This document shows, one piece after another, positions 44,269 through 52,641 of a DNA stretch of 54,187 nt (positions are counted from its first letter, which is position 1; each line of letters opens with the position of its first letter). The notes beneath the pieces are model-generated. The model was not told where the DNA came from, searched no databases, and saw only the letters and a list, made by a program, of their open reading frames with translations. This DNA comes from CAZIRF01 sp964541755 (GTDB taxonomy: Bacteria; Spirochaetota; Spirochaetia; Treponematales; Breznakiellaceae): contig CAZIRF010000018.1 of assembly GCA_964541755.1 (NCBI GenBank), forward strand, positions 1 to 54,187, in the 5' to 3' direction. A program made the translations under genes and the position numbers.

Positions 44269-44750
44269 GCAAGCCCCTGTTCTCGAAACTCCTCGTTGCC
44301 GTCTCCGGCTCTGATGCGTCCATCCACGCGGCAAAGTACGCCATCATTATGGCCAAGCAGTTCAAGTGCTCCCTTACCGCCGTCTATGTTGTCGATACGG
44401 CGACTCTCCGCCAACTTACCATGAGCAAGATATTCATCCAGGAAGAGAGCTCGGAGTACGAGCAGAGTCTCGAGGCCAATGGCGAGCGCTATCTGGGCTT
44501 TATCACCGAAATGGCCCAGTCCAAGGGTGTGAAGATCGAGAAGGAGCTGCGCCACGGTGCGGTGTACACCGAAATATTGACTGCCGCCCGCGAACGCAAC
44601 ATCGATTTGATTCTCTTGGGCGGATGGGAGAAAGACCGAAGCGCCCGCGACATCATCTCCCATTCGCACCGCGAAGTGCTGGTCAATTCGCGCTGTTCTG
44701 TCTATATTGTCAAAGAGCCGGATATCGACCAAGTCTTCAAACAGGCCTGA
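44265..44750 (+). CDS. Universal stress protein (UspA family), non-ATP-binding type
   Basis: A 161-residue alpha/beta protein with KLLVAVSGSDASIHAAKYAIIMAKQF at the start and IDLILLGGWEKDRSARDIISHSHREVL near the end. ATP-binding members have a G-x-x-G-(9x)-G-S/T loop at this last place; here it is GGWEKDRSARDIISHS, so nucleotide binding is doubtful. It begins with GTG at 44265, overlapping the V-ATPase D gene by four bases. Its place as last gene of the V-ATPase operon suggests a role in controlling or protecting the pump (inference). A weak GGCC hairpin follows the stop. Confidence 0.85.
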   Translation: MSKPLFSKLLVAVSGSDASIHAAKYAIIMAKQFKCSLTAVYVVDTATLRQLTMSKIFIQEESSEYEQSLEANGERYLGFITEMAQSKGVKIEKELRHGAVYTEILTAARERNIDLILLGGWEKDRSARDIISHSHREVLVNSRCSVYIVKEPDIDQVFKQA

Positions 44751-44813
44751 GGTTTGGCCTTTGACAAGTTTTTCGCTCCTGTTGTGATGTTTTTCCCGGA
44801 TCGACAGGAAGAG

Positions 44814-44839
44814 AGCTCAAAAAGTTCATTTTTTGAGCT
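44814..44839. other. A/T-rich hairpin upstream of the flavodoxin-like gene
   Basis: AGCTCAAAAA and TTTTTGAGCT form a perfect 10-bp stem (44814-44823 with 44830-44839). It can end transcription from the V-ATPase operon, the T run being inside the stem. A TTGACA at 44761 with TGATGT 18 bases later may be a weak promoter for the next genes, placing this hairpin in their leader. Confidence 0.4.
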
Positions 44840-44867
44840 GCCCAGCCCGAATTAAAGGAAATTGCCC

Positions 44868-45281
44868 ATGCGAATTGCCGTTTTATGTGTATATGCCAAA
44901 GAAAAGAGTCCTGCGCTTCTCGCTCTCGCTACCCAGGTGGCCGAGGGCATGCGGGCGAAGGGCCATCAGGTAGATCTGCTCAATGCAAAAGATGATGTTG
45001 GCATCCGCCTTGCCGGGTATGAATACCTCGCTGTTTGCGCAGAGCCCCTTGGTCCGTTTACCGGAAAGATTCCCGGCCGCGTTGCGACCAGCCTGGCGGC
45101 TGCCAGCTCCCTCGTGGGCAAACGCAGCGCCGCTTTTTTGCGCAAGAGCGGTCTCTTCTCTGCCAAGGCCATGGGGAATCTCATGAGGGCCATGGAAAAA
45201 GAGGGAATGACGGTAAACTGGACCGAATTCCTCCTCTCTGCCGACCAGGCCCTCGCCCTTGGCAAGGGTATGGAAGCCTGA
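44868..45281 (+). CDS. Flavodoxin-fold-like unknown protein
   Basis: A 137-residue protein. It begins MRIAVLCVYAKEKSPALLALATQVAEGMRAKGHQVDLLNAKD, the strand-loop-helix-strand start of flavodoxin folds, and has GYEYLAVCAEPLGPFTGKIPGRVATSLAAASSLVGKRSAAFLRKSG later. The usual T/S-rich FMN phosphate loop is not clear, so FMN binding is uncertain. The ATG at 44868 has AAAGGAA seven bases upstream. It precedes the J-domain gene by 13 bases. Confidence 0.65.
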   Translation: MRIAVLCVYAKEKSPALLALATQVAEGMRAKGHQVDLLNAKDDVGIRLAGYEYLAVCAEPLGPFTGKIPGRVATSLAAASSLVGKRSAAFLRKSGLFSAKAMGNLMRAMEKEGMTVNWTEFLLSADQALALGKGMEA

Positions 45282-45294
45282 CAGGGCTCCAGTT

Positions 45295-46098
45295 GTGCAG
45301 ACCTACTATCAGATTCTCGGCGTCGAAGAGGACGCGGGTCTTCCAGAGATAAAGCGGGCCTTTCGCGAGAAGGCGAAGCGCATACATCCCGATACCGCCG
45401 GCGCAGGAGCCGATACCGGAGACGCCGGTGTCCGTATGGGCGAGCTCGTCCGTATCTATGAGACCCTTGTAAACCAAGACTTGCGTGAAGAGTACGACCG
45501 TACCCGCATGCGCCGGGTTGCGAAGAAAGATGAATTCGACTACCGGGCCTGGCTTTTGAAGCGGCACGACGACCCGGCGTCCATGGCCAAGCTCGTCTTT
45601 TTCGACCTCCTCCACCTGCGGGAAGAGGAGGCTGTGAGCCGCTGGCAGGCGCTGGGCGCGCTCAATTTTCCCCTCGGGATGTACCTCGATCGTGAAGATT
45701 GGATGGACTGTTCTTTTATCCTCGCCGAGGAGCTCGACCGCCTGGGAGACCCTTGGGCTGCCTGTCGTCTCCTCTTTACCATTATTACGGAAGAAGAGCG
45801 CAAGCCCTATTTTCGCCATTTTTTCCCCGAGGTCCTGGGGCTCTTGCGCGAGATTACCCGCGAGCGTCTGGTGGGGCGGGTTGACGACGAACTTGCAATA
45901 GATTGTCTCGAAGACCTCGTGCAACTTTCCTTGCCTTCCAAGGAGAAGGCGCGCTATTGGCGCAGTATGGGAGATGCCCTGGACCGGATAGGCGACCGGG
46001 AGGAGGCGAACAGGGCCTGGTCAATGGCCATGACCCTCGACTCCTCATTAAAACTGGCACGCGACAAGATGCGCCGCGTCATGGGAGAACGATTGTGA
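45295..46098 (+). CDS. J-domain protein with C-terminal helical repeats
   Basis: A 267-residue protein. Residues 1-65 are a J domain: TYYQILGVEEDAGLPEIKRAFREKAKRIHPD with the HPD triad that stimulates DnaK. No G/F region, zinc fingers or DnaJ C-terminal domain follows. Instead there is a helical region with TPR-like sequence near the end (ARYWRSMGDALDRIGDREEANRAWSMAMTLDSSL). It is likely a specialised DnaK co-chaperone for an unknown client. I take the GTG at 45295, after AGGG. The stop overlaps the map start. Confidence 0.85.
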   Translation: MQTYYQILGVEEDAGLPEIKRAFREKAKRIHPDTAGAGADTGDAGVRMGELVRIYETLVNQDLREEYDRTRMRRVAKKDEFDYRAWLLKRHDDPASMAKLVFFDLLHLREEEAVSRWQALGALNFPLGMYLDREDWMDCSFILAEELDRLGDPWAACRLLFTIITEEERKPYFRHFFPEVLGLLREITRERLVGRVDDELAIDCLEDLVQLSLPSKEKARYWRSMGDALDRIGDREEANRAWSMAMTLDSSLKLARDKMRRVMGERL

Positions 46099-46850
46099 TA
46101 CGACTCAAAAATCCCCGTCAAATTGACGGCATCCGCACTTCGTGCAAGCTTCTTGCGCAGATGTTTACCGAACTCGAACCCCTCGTCGTCGTCGGGGTTC
46201 ACACCGCCGATCTCGACGCCTGGGTGCAGGACTGGATCAAGAAGGCCGGTGGCCGCCCCGCATTTCTGGGCTATGGCGACAAGAGCAATCCCTTCCCGGC
46301 GGCCCTCTGCGTGTCGATAAACGACGAGGTCATACACGGTATTCCCGGTTCACGCCGTGTTGAAGACGGGGATCTCGTCTCGCTCGACTGCGGGATAGAT
46401 TTGGACGGATTCTTTAGCGACATGGCCATTACCGTCGCGGTGGGCGCGGTTGCGGAAAAGTACCGCCGCCTGAGCGAGCGCACCCGCGAGTGCCTGTACA
46501 AGGGGATTGAGGCGGTCAAGGCCGGAAACCGCATCCACGATGTGAGTCGCGCCGTCATGGAACACGCCTCGGGCGCCGGCTACGGTATCGTGACATCCTT
46601 CTGCGGTCACGGGGTAGGGCTCGCACCACACGAGGACCCCCAGGTGCCCAATGTCCCCCACGGGCCCAACCCGCGCATGCAGAATGGGCTCGTGTTTGCG
46701 ATCGAGCCCATGATTAACGAGGGGACCGGCGAGGTGGAGATGCTCGAGGACGACTGGACCGTCGTCACTGCCGACGGCAAGAGGTCGGCCCACTGGGAAC
46801 ACACCGTCGCCGTCGTCGACGGACGCTGCGAAGTTCTCACTGCCCTGTAA
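46095..46850 (+). CDS. map: Methionine aminopeptidase, type I
   Basis: A 251-residue metalloenzyme that removes the start methionine. All five metal ligands can be seen: the two Asp in SLDCGIDLDGFFSDMA, His in GHGVGLAPHEDPQVPN, Glu in FAIEPMI and Glu in HWEHTVAV. It starts with GTG at 46095, overlapping the J-domain gene stop by four bases; the longer frame from 45903 lies in that gene. It may suit this genome's need to process many nascent chains but is a standard enzyme. Confidence 0.95.
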   Translation: MIRLKNPRQIDGIRTSCKLLAQMFTELEPLVVVGVHTADLDAWVQDWIKKAGGRPAFLGYGDKSNPFPAALCVSINDEVIHGIPGSRRVEDGDLVSLDCGIDLDGFFSDMAITVAVGAVAEKYRRLSERTRECLYKGIEAVKAGNRIHDVSRAVMEHASGAGYGIVTSFCGHGVGLAPHEDPQVPNVPHGPNPRMQNGLVFAIEPMINEGTGEVEMLEDDWTVVTADGKRSAHWEHTVAVVDGRCEVLTAL

Positions 46851-47018
46851 CCCGAAGGGCATCAGTTTTATTATATTGAATACAGGGCCGCAGGACATGA
46901 AGGTATCGGCCCCTGCCGCAGTCTGCGGTGTCACCGTTGTGGTGTAGCCGAAGCGCTGGCAACCCGGGAGCCCGTACAGGGAGCCGGGGGGCCACTCCAA
47001 TTGCAACAGGAGTCTGTC

Positions 47019-48524
47019 ATGAAACGAAAAGGGTTACTCACTTCACGCAGTGTATTGGTATTCAATCTCGTCCTTCTGGGAACCATTTTCGGGTTTTCTT
47101 TGGCCTTTCTTTCATTTTCCTGTACGTCGCCTTCTTCACGCAAAACTGCGTACGCAGAAGGCGGCCCGCAGGCAGAGATCCCCGCGAACTCCCTCGCAGT
47201 CGCCGAGAGCGTCCAGGACGTCTTCAATGCCGTCGCCAATCGCACCCTTGAAAGTGTGGTCGAGATCAAGGTCGTCCAGCTCAAGACCCAGCAGGTTCCC
47301 CGCTTCAACGGCATCCCCTGGGAATTCTTCTTCGGCCCCCAAAGGGGAGAGGAGGGCGGCGAGCCAGAAGAACGCGAGTACCGCTCGCAGGGCCTCGGTT
47401 CGGGCATCATCGTGCGCCGTAGCGGGGATACCCACTACATACTCACCAACAACCACGTCATAGAAGACGCCAACGAGATAAGCATTGTGGTCAATGACGG
47501 CCGCGAGTTCGAGGCCAAACTCGTGGGCAAGGACCCCCGCAAGGACCTCGCCCTCGTCTCCTTCGCGTCATCAGAGGCCTTCCCCCTCGCGAGCCTGGGT
47601 GATTCGGATGCAGTCGCCGTCGGCGATTGGGCCATCGCGGTGGGCAACCCCTTGGGCCTCGTCTCTTCGGTGACTATGGGGATTATCAGTGCGGTGGGGC
47701 GCACCGGCGGCCCCGCGGGCAATATCAACGACTTTATCCAGACCGATGCCGCCATCAACCAGGGCAATTCCGGCGGTGCCCTCGTGAACATTCGCGGTGA
47801 GGTTATCGGCATAAACACTTGGATTGCGAGCAATACCGGCGGATCGGTGGGCCTGGGCTTCGCCATCCCTGTGAACAACGCCAAGCGCGCCATCGACGAC
47901 TTCATCGAGACCGGCTCGGTGCGCTACGGCTGGCTGGGCGTGTCGCTCATCGATGCAGACAAGGACCTCGCTGCAGACCTCTCGCTCGAGGACAAGAAGG
48001 GTGCCTTTGTTTCGCAGCTCTTCATCGGCTCACCCGCCCAAAAGGGCGGCATGCAGGCGGGCGACTTTATCACCAGCATCAACGGGAAGCCCGTGCGAGA
48101 CCGCAGCCAGCTCGTCCTTATGGTGGGCGACCTCCAGGCGGGCGAAGTGGTCCCCTTTACCGTCATCCGCGACGGCAAGACCCTCGATCTCAAGATAAAG
48201 ATCGACGAGCGGACTGATGAAATCGCCGCGGACAACAACAACCTCTGGCCCGGCCTCGTTCCGGTTCCCTTGAGCGATGAGGTTCGCAAGGCACTCAAAC
48301 TGGATGAGGATGTGCGAGGTCTTTATGTTGCAGATATTGTCGCGCGAACCCCCGCCGCAGCCATGGGCCTGCAGCGCGGGGATATCATCACCGCTCTCAA
48401 TGGAGAGAAGATTGACACGCTGCGGGACTTCTACCGCCTGCTCGCCCAAAAAGGCGCGGGGGAACTCTGGTTTGAGGTGCGCCGTGGCGAAAACACCCTC
48501 GAGACCATGCGCTACAAGAACTAG
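47019..48524 (+). CDS. degP: Periplasmic serine protease HtrA/DegP
   Basis: A 501-residue envelope protease. A signal anchor lies near residues 10-36, possibly a lipobox (LAFLSFSC). The trypsin-like domain has the triad in TNNHVIED, KDLALVSF and QGNSGGAL. Two PDZ domains follow (about 285-385 and 400-500). It degrades misfolded exported proteins. The ATG at 47019 has AACAGGAG upstream. The long D/E-rich loop GPQRGEEGGEPEEREYR near 105-125 corresponds to the LA loop. A terminator follows. Confidence 0.95.
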   Translation: MKRKGLLTSRSVLVFNLVLLGTIFGFSLAFLSFSCTSPSSRKTAYAEGGPQAEIPANSLAVAESVQDVFNAVANRTLESVVEIKVVQLKTQQVPRFNGIPWEFFFGPQRGEEGGEPEEREYRSQGLGSGIIVRRSGDTHYILTNNHVIEDANEISIVVNDGREFEAKLVGKDPRKDLALVSFASSEAFPLASLGDSDAVAVGDWAIAVGNPLGLVSSVTMGIISAVGRTGGPAGNINDFIQTDAAINQGNSGGALVNIRGEVIGINTWIASNTGGSVGLGFAIPVNNAKRAIDDFIETGSVRYGWLGVSLIDADKDLAADLSLEDKKGAFVSQLFIGSPAQKGGMQAGDFITSINGKPVRDRSQLVLMVGDLQAGEVVPFTVIRDGKTLDLKIKIDERTDEIAADNNNLWPGLVPVPLSDEVRKALKLDEDVRGLYVADIVARTPAAAMGLQRGDIITALNGEKIDTLRDFYRLLAQKGAGELWFEVRRGENTLETMRYKN

Positions 48525-48533
48525 TTGATACGG

Positions 48534-48581
48534 GGCTGTTGCAAAAGTCTTGAGTGACTTTTGTGACAGCCTTCTTTTTTT
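48534..48581 (+). terminator. Intrinsic terminator of the HtrA gene
   Basis: An interrupted stem (GGCTGT with ACAGCC, and CAAAAGTC with GACTTTTG, arms 48534-48549 and 48556-48571) is followed by TTC and seven T. Confidence 0.85.
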
Positions 48582-48615
48582 ACCCCCGCCCCTCGTCCAA
48601 GCGGGAAAAATCGTG

Positions 48616-48621
48616 TAGAAT
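48616..48621 (+). promoter_or_regulatory. -10 box of the phosphoribosyltransferase gene
   Basis: TAGAAT lies six bases before the ATG at 48628. No good -35 is seen 16-18 bases upstream and no Shine-Dalgarno is present, so this is a leaderless candidate of lower certainty. Confidence 0.4.
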
Positions 48622-48627
48622 TCAACC

Positions 48628-49239
48628 ATGATCAAGGAATTTCTCCCCTACGACAGGGTTCGCAACAATGCCCTCAAATTGGCCCATCGCATCCATTCGG
48701 ACGGCTTCATTCCCGATGTCATCTACGTGTCCCTGCGCGGCGGGGCCTATTTGGGCAATGTTATCAGCGAGTACTTCAAGATTCTGCGCCGCGGTGAGCG
48801 GCCGGTCTACTACGCTGCGGTGGTCGCCCGCTCCTATACGGACGTCCGCTCCAACGACGCGGTCATGGTTGACGGCTGGACCTACTCCCCCGACTACCTG
48901 CGCACCGGTGACAAGATTCTTCTCGTGGATGACATCTTCGATTCGGGCAATACAATCAACCATCTTTCGAAGATCATTCTCGAAAAGGGCATTCCCCGCG
49001 ACGACCTCAAGGTTGCCGTTCACGACTACAAGTACTTCCGCGACAAGGTCGATCAGCACCCCGTTCAACCCGATTACTGGTGCCGCAAACACGACCTGTC
49101 GATCAACGACGAGGACCGCTGGATTCACTACATGAGCCACGAGCTCATCGGTCTGCGCGATGAGGAGCTCGAGGAGCACTATTACCGGCAGGACCCAGAA
49201 CTCCGTGCTATACTGGACAGCATCACCAAAGGAAATTGA
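48628..49239 (+). CDS. Phosphoribosyltransferase family protein
   Basis: A 203-residue type I PRTase. The PRPP loop is KILLVDDIFDSGNTI (about 109-123), and VIYVSLRGGAYLGNVISEYF is the first pyrophosphate-binding strand-loop. The C-terminus (PDYWCRKHDLSINDEDRWIHYMSHE) takes the place of the hood seen in hypoxanthine/xanthine PRTases, with W in the spot where FPWE-type enzymes stack on the base. A purine salvage role is likely; the exact base is not clear. The large exported protein gene follows nine bases later. Confidence 0.85.
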   Translation: MIKEFLPYDRVRNNALKLAHRIHSDGFIPDVIYVSLRGGAYLGNVISEYFKILRRGERPVYYAAVVARSYTDVRSNDAVMVDGWTYSPDYLRTGDKILLVDDIFDSGNTINHLSKIILEKGIPRDDLKVAVHDYKYFRDKVDQHPVQPDYWCRKHDLSINDEDRWIHYMSHELIGLRDEELEEHYYRQDPELRAILDSITKGN

Positions 49240-49248
49240 GGTTCGCCA

Positions 49249-52200
49249 GTGCAGTATCGAAGCGCCCCGTCCAGAGTGAGTCTTTTTTCCCTTTTAGTTC
49301 TGCTCGCGCTCCCGCTGTGGGCCCAGACGGGGAAGAATTCTACTGATACTGACGCCGCGAAATTGGGCGCCGCCAGCAATGGCGCCGCCAGCAATGGCGC
49401 CGCCAGCTCTGTTGCGGGCATACAGACCAACGCCCGCGACGGGGTGTTTGCAGAACCACAAACTCTCTGGTTCAGCCTTGCCTTTGCTGTCGCTTCTGAC
49501 GGCAGCAGCGTGCCCGCCGCCAGCGCGACACGCGATGAAGAGCTGCGCCTCTATCTCGACAGCGAAGAGGTCTACCGCGGTCCGGGGCCGGCTTCGATTG
49601 AGCTGGACGTGGTCCCCGGCAGCGAGCGCTTCTTTGACATTCGCGCGGAGCGACGAAAGCGTTTTGGCGAGGGGCTCCCCGAAGGCACTGCTTACTGGTC
49701 AATACTCATAGATCGAGCAGCGCCGAATCCGCCCCGGCTTTCGGTCGAGACGTTGGCCGGCGAGGCCAAGCGGCTTCGTGTAGATCAGCAGTCCGGCGTG
49801 CGTATCATGGCCCTGCTGGACGCCCCGGGGTATTCATGTGAACCCATGCTGCTTCCCGAAGAGCTTGTCATCGATTCCGGGCGTTTTCACCTTATCGCCT
49901 GGGCGGTCGACGGGGCGGGAAACGAGAGCCTCCAGGTGCAGCACAGCGAGGACGCGCCCCGTTTGGAAATTGTGAGCCCTGTCCCCGGGCTCTGGGCAAA
50001 TCGCCAACTCTTGTACATCGAGAGCGAGGGTTTTTCGCAGATACGCTATACGACAGACGGGAGCGATCCCCTCCTTGAGGGGGGGCTGTCCTATAAGGAC
50101 CCGGTACGGATTGAGCGTACGGGCATCGTGTTTCTGCGAGTAGCTGCGCGCCGCCAGGATGGCAGCAATATACGTCGCGAGGTGCGCTTTGGGGTTCGGG
50201 AGCGCGGCGAAGACCTTCTCAAGCCCTTTGGCGATGCAGAATTTGCCCCGCAGGGTATGCGCTCGATCTCCCTTCCCGAGGGTTTTTCCGGGGCCTGGGC
50301 AGCGTCCCTTCCCCTGTTGAATGATATGCTCCCGACAAACCCGCGCCATACGGTCTTTGGCTCGGGGCGAACTATCAGCCTGCCCCAGTCTTCTTCCTTC
50401 TTTCGCCGCGAACCCCTTGTTATCTGTGACGGATCGACCTTTTGGCGCTATGTCGTTCCCCTGGGTGGGCGTGGTTTTGATGCGGGTATGCCCCGGGAGG
50501 ATGGGCTTGTTCGCGTGGCGCTTGGGGAGGACTTTGCCCTTCTTTCCAGCTCGCGTTTGCGGGCTGTCGTTCGCGAGGGAGACGAGGCGGGATTCTTTTG
50601 GCGCTTTACGCCTGCAGGCAAATCTGCGACGGAGCACTGGCAACGTGCCCGAAGGGTTCTGCCGCTTTCGAACGAAGAAGGGGTCTTCGAGTGGCTGCTT
50701 CCCGCAGAGACGCCCGATTCCCTTCACTCATATGCGCTGGCAGCCCTCTCTGATAGTGCGACACTTCCGCTCGCCATCGCCGCTCGCCCGCCGGAGTCTC
50801 GCGATCCCTTGGCGCTTGTCTTGCAAGAGGGGTCCGAAGCCCGTGTCCTTTCTTTGCGTCTCGCTTCGCGGGGCCCCGGTGATAGGCGGGAACAGCGTCA
50901 TTCGCTCTACCTCGAGGCGGGGGTGCCCCTGTCAATCGAGGCTGCAGAGGGCGAGGAACTCGTTGCATCTCTCATGGATTCGATGGGGCGAGAAATCGGC
51001 TCCTGGATTCTCGACAAGCGCGCTCCGCCGCCACCCGTTCTGAGTGCCCCGGCCCAGGGCAGCGTGAGTGACGAGGCCCTTTCCTTCCGGATTGCCAGCG
51101 ACTGGCCCTTGGTCGGTTCGTTTCGGGTGGAACGTGAAGAACTTGACGGTCTCGTCCAGCGTGAAGAGCGCGCCGTGGTACCCGGTGTCCATCGGATTGA
51201 TCCCGATACCCGCAGCCCCCTCGTCGTTCATCTCGATTTCGCTGCCCGCGATCCGTCCGGTAACGAGAGCGCCCGTGTTGTGCGCAGCTTTGGCATCGAT
51301 GCGAGCACCATTTATCTGGATACTGGCGCTGGAAGCGGGGCCTCTTCTGCTTCGCCCGAAGGGTCACGTATGCGCCCCTGTGGGAGTCTCGCCGAGGCCC
51401 TGGCTTTGGCTGCGAGGCGAGGGCTCCGGCGTATTGCCGTGCGCGGCGATATTGTCCTTGATGATCCCTTGGATTTGTCTGCCCCCGGAATTGTCGGGGC
51501 CCCCGGAATTGTCGGGGCCCCCGGAATCGCCGACCCTGGCCGTGTGAAGTCGGGAGTATTTGCGCCGGGTGCTTCGTCCTTTGGTGAACGGCCTTTGGAG
51601 GGGCCCCGGGCCGATCTTTCGTACGAACAGCCCATCCTGATCGAGGGGGGTTTTGTCGACGCTTGGGTGAAAAGCCCGCAGCCTTCGCGAATAGAACTTG
51701 CCGAGGGCTCTTCACTCAGTCTTCGTGGCCGCGCTGTCTTCTTGCGCGACCTGCATCTCCTGCGCCCCGATATATCAGGAAAACCCCTCGTGGACTTGGG
51801 GGCCGGAGCCCGGCTCTCCCTGCTTCGCACCCGTCTTGACGCGGATGGACTTCTCGTTCGCGCCGAGGAAGCCGATCTTTTTGCGCGTTTTTCTCTCTTC
51901 TCATCCCGCGCCAGAGCCTTCGAAATGCGGCTTTCGGGACTCGATCTCGAGGATAGCCTCGTGAGTATTGATATTGAGAGTGAAACCGACACGCCGCCGG
52001 CCATTTCCCTTGAAGGGGGATCCCTTCGCGCCGAACGTATGCAGCTGTCTGTCGCTTCTTCACGCTTTGCCACGGGTCTTGCCCTCCTTGGAAGCGATGC
52101 CCTTTTGAGCAGCTGCGGGCTGCGCATTGACGCCGCTGAATTTGTCACGGCGCTCGAGGTACAGGCGGGGCGGCTCTCTGTTCTGGAAGGGGAGATTGAG

Positions 52201-52584
52201 GCACGTGCCCGCGATGTGGTTTTGGTATCGCTTGAAGATGCCGATACCCGTTTCCGGATGGCACGTTTGCGTTCTGTGGCCGACGGTGTTTCGCGGGCCT
52301 TTCAGGTGCGCGGTCGTTTCCCCAGGGTGGAGGGGAGCCGTCTTGAGCATGGCGGGGCTTCGATCCACAGTGAGCTCTTTGCCGGCGAGGAGCCCGTGGC
52401 GGGCTCGTTGAACGACAACCTCTTCGTCTCCTGGCAGTTTTTATGGCGGGACCTCTTGGCCGATGGCGATTTATCTGTTTTTAATAAACGATATGGCTCT
52501 GTCGACGTCTCTGCCGGCGGGAAGAACCGGGTTGAAAACAAGATCTTGCGTGATACTGGCGATATGGAACTTCTTCGCCCATGA
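49249..52584 (+). CDS. Large exported beta-helix protein
   Basis: A 1111-residue envelope protein, starting with GTG after GAGG. A signal peptide ends near ALPLWA (residue 26). A Ser/Ala repeat linker follows. Near residues 255-300 is a chitobiase C-terminal-type domain (SEGFSQIRYTTDGSDPLLEGG, then VFLRVAARRQDGS). From about residue 685 a DUF1565-like right-handed beta-helix begins (IYLDTGAGSG, GSLAEALALAARRGLRRIAVRGDIVLDDPL) and runs to the end. Such helices bind or present surface sugars or proteins. Two in-frame tandem repeats lie in linkers. No anchor is visible, so it is secreted or periplasmic. Exact role unknown. Confidence 0.75.
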   Translation: MQYRSAPSRVSLFSLLVLLALPLWAQTGKNSTDTDAAKLGAASNGAASNGAASSVAGIQTNARDGVFAEPQTLWFSLAFAVASDGSSVPAASATRDEELRLYLDSEEVYRGPGPASIELDVVPGSERFFDIRAERRKRFGEGLPEGTAYWSILIDRAAPNPPRLSVETLAGEAKRLRVDQQSGVRIMALLDAPGYSCEPMLLPEELVIDSGRFHLIAWAVDGAGNESLQVQHSEDAPRLEIVSPVPGLWANRQLLYIESEGFSQIRYTTDGSDPLLEGGLSYKDPVRIERTGIVFLRVAARRQDGSNIRREVRFGVRERGEDLLKPFGDAEFAPQGMRSISLPEGFSGAWAASLPLLNDMLPTNPRHTVFGSGRTISLPQSSSFFRREPLVICDGSTFWRYVVPLGGRGFDAGMPREDGLVRVALGEDFALLSSSRLRAVVREGDEAGFFWRFTPAGKSATEHWQRARRVLPLSNEEGVFEWLLPAETPDSLHSYALAALSDSATLPLAIAARPPESRDPLALVLQEGSEARVLSLRLASRGPGDRREQRHSLYLEAGVPLSIEAAEGEELVASLMDSMGREIGSWILDKRAPPPPVLSAPAQGSVSDEALSFRIASDWPLVGSFRVEREELDGLVQREERAVVPGVHRIDPDTRSPLVVHLDFAARDPSGNESARVVRSFGIDASTIYLDTGAGSGASSASPEGSRMRPCGSLAEALALAARRGLRRIAVRGDIVLDDPLDLSAPGIVGAPGIVGAPGIADPGRVKSGVFAPGASSFGERPLEGPRADLSYEQPILIEGGFVDAWVKSPQPSRIELAEGSSLSLRGRAVFLRDLHLLRPDISGKPLVDLGAGARLSLLRTRLDADGLLVRAEEADLFARFSLFSSRARAFEMRLSGLDLEDSLVSIDIESETDTPPAISLEGGSLRAERMQLSVASSRFATGLALLGSDALLSSCGLRIDAAEFVTALEVQAGRLSVLEGEIEARARDVVLVSLEDADTRFRMARLRSVADGVSRAFQVRGRFPRVEGSRLEHGGASIHSELFAGEEPVAGSLNDNLFVSWQFLWRDLLADGDLSVFNKRYGSVDVSAGGKNRVENKILRDTGDMELLRP
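49366..49410 (+). repeat. 15-bp tandem repeat, three copies, in frame
   Basis: Three 15-base units (the third differs at its end) encode GAASN, GAASN, GAASS in the linker after the signal peptide. Gain or loss of units keeps the frame and only alters linker length. Confidence 0.85.
51481..51534 (+). repeat. 18-bp tandem repeat, about three copies, in frame
   Basis: Two identical 18-base units and a third diverged one encode APGIVG twice and then APGIAD. They lie at the start of the beta-helix region, again in a linker. Confidence 0.85.
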
Positions 52585-52588
52585 CAAA

Positions 52589-52629
52589 ATGGGCCGGGAA
52601 GGGTGCTTTTATGCTCCTTTCCCGGCCAT
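52589..52629 (+). other. Long imperfect hairpin between exported protein genes
   Basis: GGCCGGGAAGG and CCTTTCCCGGCC arms form a stem of about 15 bp with bulges. No T run follows, and the right arm ends just before the AAGGAG ribosome-binding site of the next gene. It may regulate translation of that gene or stabilise the upstream mRNA. Confidence 0.5.
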
Positions 52630-52641
52630 TCCAAGGAGTTT

